A DNA stretch of 64,000 nucleotides from Tetrahymena elliotti 4EA. Lineage: Eukaryota > Ciliophora > Oligohymenophorea > Hymenostomatida > Tetrahymenidae. Positions 1 to 10,936 of this stretch are shown here, in pieces. Both the position numbers and the translations under genes were made by a program. Below the pieces are notes generated by a model that was not told the DNA's origin, made no database searches, and was given only the letters and a program-made list of their open reading frames with translations. The stretch covers positions 1,037,466-1,101,465 of the forward strand of contig JH720314.1 of the NCBI GenBank assembly GCA_000231825.2, read 5' to 3'. Within the stretch, counting starts at the first letter, position 1. Every line of letters starts with the position of its first letter.

Positions 1-1104
1 CTCTCCTCCAAATTATGGTATAGATTCTGTGCCTCTTTGATTGTTCTGAATATTTTATTAAGGATTACTTTGAAGATTTGGTGGTAAAGAAAGGGAGTTA
101 TCACCTTGTAATTTATTCCAAAGGGAGATAGGATCTAAACGTTTTCTAACATCATAATCAAGCATAAGCTTCAAGTAAAAGCAAAATTGAGGGCTGTAAT
201 AATTCTAAATAAATAGAAGTCTTTCATTAATAACAGGAGCTAATATTGAATAATTTTCATCATAGCATTCTTACGATAGTTTCAAACTAGCAGCTTCAAG
301 AAGAGTCATACCTAGACAGAATATATCAGCTTTGTATATCATTTCATTTGAAGTAAAGACATTTGAACCAGACCTCATTAGAGTAATTTGCTCTGGAGAG
401 AGATAGCTAAACTTTTTACCACTTTCTGCTAATCTCATTCCAATACATCTTCCACACAAAAAATCTCTGTCATAAACTGCAAAATTATTTCCTGATGAAT
501 TAAAATAAATGCTTGAAGGATGAATGTCACCATGAGGTATATTTTATCTCTACAAAAAATTTAAAATGTTTAAAATGCTCTTTGCTAAATTTAGTAAATC
601 ATCTTCAGGAAAGAGTCTATAAGTATCAAATCTTTCGCTTATAAGAGCCTCTAAAGAAAAAGTATTATATTCATACATCAAGTACAAAGTGCTTTCATTA
701 CTTTGAGCATCATTTTGAGCTGAAAGAATACTGCTATTATTATTTGCGTTACTAAAACTCTGATCTTATTGCTGAGATGGCTATTAAGGAGGTGCAGGTA
801 AAGCATCTATCCCTACACAGCTAATCAAATTTGCATGCTAAAGCTTGACTCTTTCATTAAATTATATTTTACTTTCTTGATTATAGAATTAAGATGCTTG
901 ATAGTCGCTCTTGCTAACAGGAACTGAAAACCAAATTTCATTATTCTTTTTTTAATAAATTCTGCAATTAGGCTGAATTCCCTCAATATTTTGAAACTAG
1001 ATAAAAGTTAAACCATCACTAGAAGTAAACTTTTATAATGACCTGTGAGGATCCTTTTAATTAGCATTGGTGCTTGTTGCTTGATTATTAGTAACGTTAC
1101 CCAT
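1..1104 (-). CDS. Divergent protein kinase-like protein, 3' part missing
   Basis: Open for 368 codons from ATG (complement of 1102-1104) to the window edge, with TAA/TAG read as Gln; no intron seen. The N-terminus MGNVTNN fits N-myristoylation. A kinase-like fold is suggested by NERVKLQHANLISC (N-lobe), HGDIHPSSIYF in the position of the catalytic loop HRDxKxxN, YLSPEQ in place of APE, and KADIFCLGMTLLE (subdomain IX, D-x-F/W-x-x-G). A glycine-rich loop, a VAIK lysine and a DFG motif (here YDRDF) are not recognisable. It is therefore probably a pseudokinase or a very divergent ciliate kinase anchored to a membrane. An Asn/Gln/Ser-rich insert separates the lobes. The C-terminus lies outside the window. 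Seen: motifs and start. Inferred: loss of activity. Confidence 0.75.
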
Positions 1105-2118
1105 TTTAATATTTCACTAATAAAACTAAAAAATTGTACCCCTATTTAAAAACTGCAATTGTGTTTTTTTGTTTTAAAATATTGGATCTTTAAACCTATC
1201 AAATTTTTCTGTTTATTTGAACCTCTTAAAATTTTCTTTGCTTTTTTCAAAGCTTATAAATCTTGTTCGTTAATAATAAATATTAATACTTATTCCATTC
1301 AATCCTTTTAAATTATATTAAGAATAAGGAATGACCAATATCAGATTAATGTAATTGCCTTTTAATTTTGTTCATTCATTCACTTTTTTTGGTATTGTTA
1401 GTGATCGTTATTTATTGCTATTTATTAAAATATAAGTTATTGACATAAATAGTTAGTTAGTGAAATATTGAATATTTAAATATTATGAAAACCATACTCT
1501 TCTTCTAAATTTAAAGGACAAGAAAAATTAACAAATTTAGATAAATTAATTTTAAATAAAAATTATTGAAAAGAAACAAACTTTTAAAAAATATAATTGA
1601 ACCATTATTAAATTTTTGATGAATCACAAAGTATTTTGATGCAAACTCTTAAATGATTAGAAAGAAAGAAATAAATATATAAATTGGAGAAATGATTTCG
1701 CAGTAAGTAATATACATAAATAGAAATTTACATGTAAATTGTTTAGATGTTAGGTAGATAGATATATTGATTTTATTTTAATTATTAGTAAAATATTATT
1801 TCTACATAAATATTGAGTTTTATATTTTTATTAATATTTTCTTCTTGCAAGTAAGTAAGTAGCTAGATTGAGAGATATTCTAAGAGAAGACTTTAATATT
1901 TATTTTTTCTAAAAAATTTGTCATCGACTCATTAAAATATTTATTTGACTAACAGATCGATTATTTTCATTTTATTTTATATATTAGTAAATTTATGAAA
2001 AATATTAGTTAATTATTTGACTTAGATTCAAATAAGTCAAACAAACAAAAAAGAAGAAGACTCCCAACTTAAATTTAAGGTTTGTTTATTTATAGTTTGT
2101 TTGTAATGTGTCTTGGAC
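1105..2118. other. Intergenic, AT-rich
   Basis: No supported gene. It holds the upstream region of the kinase-like gene and the downstream region of the MORN gene, both on the minus strand. Homopolymer T/A runs and a short inverted repeat near 2046-2134 are the only structure noticed. Confidence 0.6.
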
Positions 2119-2134
2119 TCAATCTTCTTTTTTG
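2046..2134. repeat. Short inverted repeat at the MORN gene 3' end
   Basis: Arms caaaaaagaaga (2046-2057) and tcttcttttttg (2123-2134) are perfect reverse complements about 65 bases apart. The right arm overlaps the last codons and stop of the MORN gene. In such biased sequence this may be chance. Confidence 0.35.
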
Positions 2135-4081
2135 TCAGAGATGGCTGTGGCTCCTGTGTTTTTTATATCTAAATCAGTTTCGTTTTCTAGCCATTTAATT
2201 CTTTTTCCATCTTCCCAATAACCTATTTTAATGGATCCATCAGGAAGAATGTATTTTCCTTTTCCGTGTTACCTTTTTATATTAAATATAATGAGTATTT
2301 TAAATATAAAGCTTTTTAATTAATACTTTCCATATCCCCAGAAACCTTCATATCTTCTACCGTCTGCCCATGTGTAAATACCATAGCCATGTTTCTTATC
2401 ATATTAATACTCTCCTTCATACTTCCTTCCATCTTTCCAAGTATATATACCTTTGCCATGCATATTATTGTTTAGCCATTCTCCCTATTATCAAAAAATT
2501 AAATTAAATTTCAAATAGTAATTTTATTTTTTTATTTTTACTTCATATTTACGTCCATCAAGCCAAGTATAAGTACCCTTACCAGATATTCTAATATTAA
2601 ATTATAAATTATTTTTTTAGTTAGATTGTAAGAATAAAATTAAAAAGCAGTTTATAAAATGAAAAACTGTATCTACCTGTTTTCAATCCATTCTCCAACA
2701 TATTTAGAGCAGTCACTCCATGTGTAAGTACCTTAACCATGTTTTTTACCTTCTTTATAATATCCTTCATACTTGGATCCGTCTGCCCAAGTCTCAACTC
2801 CATATCCATCTTGCAAGTCATCCTTCCATTGTCCTTAAAAGAAATTATTAATTGTAAAATTAGTATGATATGAAATAATTATACCTTCATATTTAGCTCC
2901 ATTAACATGGACATATGTTCCATATCCATTTGCCTTATCATCTTACCATTAACCTTCAAATATGTCTCCATCAACATGCCAGAATTTACCATTTCCATGA
3001 GCCTTATTATCTTTCCATTCACCTTAATTATTAATAAATAATTGTAAATTTATTAATGAATAATTGACTATGTAAAGAGCTTTATTTAGTTATTTATTTA
3101 CTGATTAAAATTTAGGGTTGGTTTAATTTTTTATTAATTTTCTAATAATTGTTCAGAGAATGAATAGAAGAGTAAAAATAATAATGAATTTGGTTTTAAA
3201 TAAATAATTAAATTTGCTTTCTTTCTTCTAATTTAAATTTACCTTCATAACGGGCACCATCAGGCCATGTTTAGATACCATAACCATCTCTCATATTACC
3301 TATTGATAATTAAAAATTAAAAATAAATCGTTAATCTAATAAAAATCATTTAAATGATCAAAATATATTATTTCTTTTCTTTTTCTTTTTGTTTTCGTTT
3401 TTTCTATTTAATATTTTCAAATTAATTACGAAGAGCTATTACTACTATTATTGTTAAAAAAATTCTCTTTAACTGAATAATTAAATGCATACCTATCCAT
3501 TCACCTTCATAAATTGCTCCGCTTTTAAACTAATAAGGTGAACGCTTTTCCCTTTTTTATGGTTAATCACTATTTATAGCTGGAGCGGCATCTTCTATTG
3601 GCTGCTCCTTGTAAAGGTTATGCTTGGAGTGATCTCCACTCTAATTCATTTTATTATCGTTAGTATCTATTCTTACAGCTTCTTGATTTATTTCTTCATT
3701 TTTCTTTTCCTACTATTGTGAATTTGAGGAAGAAATATTGATAGGAGGTTAACTAACTCCTGCACCGCTTGAATGCTATTTAGTAATTATTGGAGCCTTT
3801 TAGTTTTTATCGTTTTTATAATCAGGAGTATCTTAATAGCTATCTCCATGGCTACTGTTTTATTTATCTAGCGAATGATTAGACCCCGCCGCGTTTTTGT
3901 AATTTTATTCTTTTGATTATCCATTTTATGCCATAGTACTTTTTGCATTTATAGCTGAGCTGGCTTCATTTTCTTAATAGAGTGCAGCAGTACCAGCGCC
4001 ACTTTGCATTTCATCTTATTAAGTCTTTATTTCAATTTAACCACCCTTACAATTTGAGCAGGCAGAACAATCCTATCCCAT
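2119..4081 (-). CDS. MORN-repeat protein with acylation-type N-terminus
   Basis: Minus-strand gene from ATG at 4081 to TGA at 2119-2121, split by six or seven short GT-AG introns (for example about 3493-3301, 3240-3032 and 2331-2277). The N-terminus [11 protein letters not shown] combines Gly2 with close cysteines, as in dually myristoylated and palmitoylated proteins. About 170 Ser/Asn/Gln-rich, apparently disordered residues follow. The rest is about nine MORN repeats of the type YEGEW..GKxHGxGxYTWxDG, with the conserved Tyr, Gly and Trp positions kept. MORN repeats bind membranes or scaffold proteins at the cell cortex and in cilia. The last exon ends with a charged tail (DKKED). Exon joins keep frame and the repeat period. 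The specific partner and location are unknown. Confidence 0.85.
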
Positions 4082-6802
4082 AACTACTAAAATAATGTCT
4101 ACTCTTGCTTTTAAATATTTAGTGTTTTGATACTATCTAGACTTATGTAATATATGGATTATGTATATATCTGCAGTATTTTATAATAACTTTTTTGTTG
4201 ATATTAGTTCTTTTTTTTTAAAGCCTTTCTTAATTTTTGAAGTAACAATTTTTATTAAATAATGTAAAATTATCAGATTTATATGTTAGTTATTATTAGA
4301 AGCTTGATTGTTTTTTAATAGTTTTTATTTAGTAGTCTCTCTCCTTCGTAAAAGGTAAAACCAAAAAATTAAATAATACCATTATATTTTTTATATATTA
4401 AATTAATTGAGTTCATTAAATATATATTTGCATAAGACAAAAAAATAAGATCAATTACAAACTCATTTTCTTTAGATTCTAGTGTTTTTAATCATTTATT
4501 TACTTATTTGTCTAAACCAAAAAACCCAACAATACAATAATTATTATTTGTTGATTTTTAAATATTTAGTGAATGTATAAAGATTTTAATAATGAGATAA
4601 AATTAAGTAATTCTTTTAACTAATATATTAACAATTTAATTATAATCACAAATATTCTTGATTGGTGTGAGTAAGTGAAAAGTAATAAAAATAATTTTAG
4701 TTCTTCTATTATAAAGACTATTTAATTAGAAGGATAATGGTCAAAATGATATAAGATATCCACCTAATATCATTTCAAATAAGCAATATCAAATTCTAAA
4801 AAAATATTTTCGCTGATAAAATATAATAAAAGTTAAAAAGATTGAATTTCTCATCAAAAAATTATGAGAAAAAATAAATAAGTCATAGGTTCAAGTAAGA
4901 TAAAGAAAGAAAGAAGCTGAAGAAGAAAAAAAAAATCTGGAAAAAATAATAAAAAATTTAATCAAAATTGAAAATAAAAATTTGTTTGTAAAAAAAGAAA
5001 TTAATTCATAAGCAAAGTAATCTTACATGTATAAAGTTGAATAATGTAATAAACTTTAAATGGTTTGTTAAAAAATTTAATTGAGAATTATTACTTTTTA
5101 TTTTTAAGGATTAAGATTTAGAGTGAATTTTACAGTTGCTTTTATTATTTAAATTCTGAAGAATATAAAAAAAAACTATTGACATTTAATTAAAGTAAAT
5201 CAACATTTAAATAGCTTATTTATGCTAAAAAATCAATTTAAAAAATTTTAATTTGAATTTCAACCATTTCCACTTTCTTTTTAATTAAATTAAAATTCTA
5301 TTTCAGGTTAAATTGTTTTTTAATTTCTACTTTAAATTTATTTCTAATTTAATATTTTTTCTTCTTTCTTTTCACATAAAACACTATTCTATTCATTTTT
5401 TAACTATTAAATATTTTTCCTTTTATTTTCTTTGTAGAAAGTTTAATCTTTTTTCATTTCTTGTCAAGCTATTTTAAATATTTTTAAAATATTTATATCA
5501 GTTCTTCAGTTATTAATTATTATCTTTTTAAAATCATTAAAAAAAAAGAGTCTTTAATCAGATAAAAATAAGTTTAAAGCTGAATACAAAATTTGAATAG
5601 ATATTTCTTGTGTTTCTTCTAAATATAAATGATAAATTCTTTACAAAAAGCATTTACTATTGATTTAAATTTAATTTAATAGCATTTTTGTACATTTAAA
5701 AACTCATATTCTCATATAGAAAGAAAAAATTTCTTCTTTTAGATTGGTTTTTAGTAGTAGGAAATTAATGATTTCTTAATTAAAATATATTTATGATGCA
5801 ATAAAAAGATATTCATATTTCATAAATTGAAAAAGAAGATATTATTATTTTAAGAATGATTTATTTTTTTATTATAAATTTAGACCCACAAATATCTCAT
5901 TTACTGTAGGAAAAGAAAAGGTTTTTATACCATATTAAAATATTAAAATTCAAGTATCAAAGTATATTCTAAATATCAAAAAAAGGTTTTTTATTAAATT
6001 TTTTAGATTAAACAATAGTTTGCAAATATTATATACCCAAAAAAATTATTTTGTAGATGGGATTATTTACTAATCATACTAATTTTTATTCATTTTAAAT
6101 ACATTAAGTTTAAAAAATTAATAAATAAGATAATTAACCATTTAACTTAACTTGGTATATAAATTAAATATAAAAGTTTTAATTTCCACTAATTTAAACT
6201 AAAAGTGAAAAACTGATTTTTAATTAATAAGATGCAAGAAAAGAAATACTTAAGCAAAAAATAATATCTTAAGAGAGAAAGCTTACATATTTCATATAAA
6301 TCGATAAATTTACATTTTATGCTATTAATAAATATTTAAAAGGTAAATGATTTAATTATCATCAAGCTAATTATTATTTTACTGGGTGGAGAATTTAAGT
6401 TGAAATAGATTATTATAGTTTCTATGATAACTAACTATAATTTATATTAAAATTAATCTAGATTTTCAAAATTTTATTACATTTTTTATAAAAATTGGAA
6501 AATTATTTGTTAGTGCTATTATGTATAGTTAGCAATAGAATCGATGAATAATTATGATAATTATTGCAAGAGGGACTGATTTAAGCAAAATTTTTAATGT
6601 ATTATGAATCAGATTCGTTTTTTTATTATATGGTTTTAGTTAATTAATTATTTATTTGATCCAAAATTGTTATTGAAGAAAAGTTTTTCTAATTAAAAAT
6701 AAGCAATAGCCAGTATTTTGTTTAAAATCTCTAGAGTTTCTTTAATACATAAATTATTTACAGGCTGCCTCACAAAAAACTCATAGAAGAAATATATAAA
6801 AC
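4082..6802. other. Long intergenic region, no supported gene
   Basis: 2.7 kb of AT-rich sequence. One purine-rich plus-strand frame around 4739-5090 stays open for about 115 codons, but it is Lys-rich low complexity and not above chance when TGA is the only stop. No RNA gene recognised. Confidence 0.5.
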
Positions 6803-7180
6803 TCAAGACTCTTAAATGCATTTCTATTGATTTGATTTTTTAAGATCTACATAAATAGAATCTGAGTCTGTTCTCTGTTTATGGATACTCTATCTATGTG
6901 CAATCAGTGAGCTTTATTCTACAGGTTGCAAGACAGGAACCTGAACATTCTATTTTAAAAAATGGTCTTTTAATAATACTACTTATTTATTTTCCAAAGA
7001 AGGAATCATAGCTCTGTCTGGAAACCTTCCACCTATGGCAGTAGTATTCCTTGTAACTTCGCCTTGTGAAGAACTGTCAGGCTTATTACAATTCTTGACA
7101 TCATTATCAATATATTGTAAATTTTTAGAAGTATTTTTCTAACTGGATTTTTTTTTAGATTTAGCTTAGACGCAACCCAT
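6803..7180 (-). CDS. Small Met-Gly-Cys protein, unknown function
   Basis: Intronless 125-aa frame from ATG (complement of 7178-7180) to TGA (6803-6805). The start MGCVQAKSKKKSS is a classic dual-acylation signal: Gly2 for N-myristoylation, Cys3 for palmitoylation, then a basic patch for membrane binding. The rest is hydrophilic, without membrane segment or recognisable domain, and contains LPVLQPVEQS-like and IYVDL stretches. It could be a small membrane-tethered adaptor. It lies between the MORN gene and CDC50, all on the minus strand, with separate intergenic gaps. The frame is richer in G+C than its flanks, which supports it being real. No homologue recognised. Confidence 0.6.
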
Positions 7181-7703
7181 TTTATGTTAAAGTTTTTACT
7201 AGTTTGCTTGTGCTTTTGTAAAATTTATTTATTTAATATGAGTATTAATTTAATTGTTTTTGCATCAATTTATTTATAATTTTTTAATATATATGATTTA
7301 GTAGAGGTCTTAATGTAAAAACAGAACAGCTAGAATAGAAAAATCTATTGAAACTAATCACCAGAATGATTTAACTGTAATCGCAAATCAATTTTTAAAA
7401 AATCTATCTTTCCCAGTTTTTGTTTTTGATAAAATTAATAATGAAAATATTTGGAAAAGTTATTTTATTTGAATAAAGATAAATTAATTAAATATAAAAT
7501 TTGGAACTTTATTTTTTTCTAAAAATATTTGATTATTATAGACAATTACAAACCAAAGTAATTTAAACAAAATTTGCTTACTACTTTTTTATACTAAAAA
7601 TAAATAACTTGTATAAATAAAACTTTCTTCTTCTTAGTTTTTATATAGTAAAAGTATATTTTTGAATATCAATCATTAAAATTAACTTGCTTTCTCTTCC
7701 TCT
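7181..7703. other. Intergenic, AT-rich
   Basis: Nothing recognisable; contains the upstream region of the small MGC gene and the downstream region of CDC50. Confidence 0.6.
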
Positions 7704-9172
7704 TCATTGTGGTAATTTCTTTTTGTAGTGCCATAATAATAATCCTATAGAAGCAAGTATAGCAACAGATCCTCCCACAAGATGAGAAACAACTAGCATT
7801 AAATTTTTTCCTCCAATAGAGTTAACATTAGAAAGGATCAAAGTTTTTTATGATTAAAATGTTGATACATTATATGCTAAATTTAAAATTAAAAAAATAT
7901 CACTAAATATTTCAAAAAAATACAATAAAATTATTTTATTATAATATATTACTGTTTGATGTACAAATTTCATGATTTCCAGATTCTAAATCAGATTCTA
8001 TTTTAGCTAGTGTTTTACGAAATTTAGAAAGTCCTGAAGGCCTCATCCAAATTTAATAAGGTTCTAATTTCATAAAATAAACAAATGTTATTAAACATAA
8101 TGAATAAAAAGTATTTTAAAATGAATAGGCTCCCAACTAACTAACTAACTAACTAATTGAACAACTCATATTTTATTAAAATTAAATTCAAAAAGTAATA
8201 CGATATTCCAAATCAAGCCATTGTTTAGAACGCTATTAATTGATCATATGATCTATATCATACTACCAAGAAAAGCCAGTGAAACTTAGCTAATATTTTG
8301 AATTTTTTTATATGTTCTTAATTTCAAATGTTTCTATTTTGTTAATTTAAAAAAAAATAATTTTAAAAGATATTAACATAAATGCTAAAAAATTAAATTT
8401 GAGTAAATAAACAACTTTATTCAAAAAACTATGTATCTAACTTGAACAAATAATTAATAAAATAAATAAATTACCTTAAAAAACATCATAAGCCCTAATA
8501 CCACAAGGATAAGCAACGTCTGAAGGATTTAAATTCCCACCATCTAAATTTTTATAACTAAGGTATGGCTTATCTTGAAGTACATCTTGATTTGTTTTGA
8601 ATGGATAACAGTCGCCTGTAGAATCATCAGAATCAACATTTTCATATAATTATGAAGCATCATATTTATCAAAGTAGGTATCAGTATTTTAATTATAATT
8701 TTTTATTTCAACAAATAAGTATACTGGCCCAGAAATTCTGTTTGGCACATCTATATTAAAACAACATGACGTTCCATAAGAAGTACATTAAGGTAATTAA
8801 AAGTAATCTGCTCTAACCTCAGTTATTTCACTATTTTTTACTTCAAATACAATACCTGCAATTAATAAGTATAATCCTATTTTTATGAAAAAAATAATAA
8901 TTAGATTTAAAGTTATTCAAAAGTTTTCTTAGATTAATAAATTTAAAACAATTTAATTATGAGAAATAAAAGAGATTCTCATCTAAATATTTACCTCCTA
9001 TAAAATAATAAATAGCTCCTTTTAATTTACTTGAACCTTTCCATTTACTCATAGCTAACTCCTATTCTTTAATAGCTTCTGTTTTATTAGAACTATACAA
9101 TATAAAATTATTTATTGAGTCATGATTTCTAGGTAGATGATTCAAATCAGAATTCTCAGCTTAATCTTTCAT
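7704..9172 (-). CDS. CDC50: CDC50/LEM3-family flippase beta subunit
   Basis: CDC50 proteins are the obligatory partners of P4-ATPases, the lipid flippases, in ER, Golgi, plasma and ciliary membranes. Exons run approximately 9172-8995, 8876-8475, 8333-8193, 8083-7985 and 7877-7704, and all joins keep phase. Family marks appear in order: first membrane segment AIYYFIGGLYLLIAGIVFE; GPVYLFVEIKNY; CYPF; the NP..x.PCG-type block VAYPCGIRAYDVFQETF; GFSWQYD; YQIWMRPSGLSKFRK; KTLILSNVNSIGGKN; then the second membrane segment and a short basic tail ending KKKLPQ. Lumenal cysteines that normally form disulfides are present (CTSYGTSCC, CYPF, PCG). The start was taken at MKDQAEN; an upstream in-frame extension without Met exists. 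The transported lipid and the ATPase partner cannot be told. Confidence 0.9.
8133..8156. repeat. (AACT)n microsatellite in a CDC50 intron
   Basis: Five to six tandem copies of aact/ctaa inside the intron between the fourth and third exons from the gene's 3' end. A simple repeat, with no function seen. Confidence 0.7.
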
Positions 9173-10936
9173 TTCAAATACTAATTAATGCCTTTTTCTA
9201 TTTAACAATTATTCTACTTTAGTCTTTTTATCAATCTGTCTTTAATATTCAATTTATTTACTTGGCTTTTATCTCTAAAATGAATGTTTTATATTTTAAA
9301 AGTGAAAATTAATTAACTAATTAATTTCTTTGCTTATCTCTTCACACTAATTAATTAAATTGTAGATATTATCTTTAAAATACAACAAATAAATAAACAA
9401 TTTATTCCTAAATTAACAATACTATAAATTATAGTTTGCTTTCCTTTCATCCTAAAGCTATCTATCTATCTATCAAAAAATATAAGTTGTCATACTTATT
9501 ATTTTTTAAAAACTTTTAAATGCTGAATACTACATGATTCATTTGACATATATTAATTATTGATTGACATGAAATAATTTAGTTAATATAATTATGTTAA
9601 GCTATTATATTTTTTTGTTAAATTCCAAACATATGTTCAAGTAAATTATTTTTTGACTTTAGGAAAATTTGAAATAAAAAAATAAATCATTTTTTTATCA
9701 ACAATTAAAAAAATAATTATCATAAACTTTCAGAATAAATTTTTGATAAATATTTTTGAAATTAATTTCATCAAATATTAGCCCTATATTTTTTTGTTTG
9801 TGATAGTATTTCTTTTACATTGATCGATCAATCATTTAATAATCTAAGTAATATAATTTAGTACATAATTTTATCTCTTTTTTAGGTAAATTTATTGATA
9901 AATTTTATTTAGAAACATGTCAATCAGAGAAGAGAATTTAAAAAGAAACACCAAATAAAAAGCAAATATAAAATAATATTTTGGTAAATAAGGTTTCCTA
10001 AATAATATGGTTGTGACGTCTTTATATAAATATATATTTTTTCTATAATTTTTAATTTACTTACCTGTTATCAAAAAGTAAGTTTGTTTTTGATAATTTT
10101 ATGTCAGTATAAAATGAAATTCAACATATTTTCGAATTCTATTTTATGTGTACTTTTAGGACTCAAAATAAGGTTGATAAAAAATAAATAAAATAATTTA
10201 TTATGATTTATTTAATTTAAACGAAGTTAGGAGCAAAACAATTTTATTGTTCCAATTAAAAATTTAATTTTAATTTTTATTTATTAAAAAAAATCTTTGG
10301 GATTTATAAATTATTTGTGTTTGATTATTTTTGTTTTTTATAATATATTAACTTTTATTTATTTTACTTTAAGCGAATAGAAAAATAGAAAAAGTAAGAA
10401 TTATATAATTTTATGGTCATTTCTTTGCTTGTTTATTTTGTCAAAAAATAAATATGATTTTGATGTTCAATTATTGAGACTGATTTTTAGTTACTAATGA
10501 TTTTTTTAATAATATTTCCATAAAGCCAGCAATAAACATATGAATTGATCATATAACAAAATTTAATCAATGACTACCAGTAAATTTTTTTGCTATCAAC
10601 CATTCTAAAATTAAATTTTTTTTATATAAGAATCCAAAAATCATATTCAAAATACCATTCGTTACTCATACAATAACTACATTTAACTAAGAGGAAAAAA
10701 AAATATAAATTATTATTTGTAAAAATTTAATAACAAAAATTATTAATAAACTCTTATTTAACAAACAAACAAACACGAACAAAATTAAGTTGATAGATAA
10801 ATCAGCAATAAGCAAAGCCAAAATCTAGCAACCCAGGAAGGAGAGCAATAAGCTATCATTTAAAAAAGACTGAAGACAGTAATATTAAAAAGAAAACTTA
10901 AAATATCATTAAATATATTAGACAATTACAAATTAA
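9173..10936. other. Divergent intergenic region between CDC50 and a plus-strand MORN gene
   Basis: 1.8 kb holding the upstream regions of both divergently transcribed genes. It contains a (ctat)n tract near 9462 and an (aaac)n tract near 10764. No gene or RNA recognised. Confidence 0.55.

Noticed and set aside
3116..3125. ggttggttta, identical to the last 10 bases of the reverse complement of the Tetrahymena chromosome breakage sequence
   Set aside because: The full 15-base Cbs is not matched (the first five positions differ) and the site lies in an intron of the MORN gene.
4739..5090. Lys-rich plus-strand frame of about 115 codons
   Set aside because: Purine-run low complexity, no folded-looking segment, and not longer than expected by chance.
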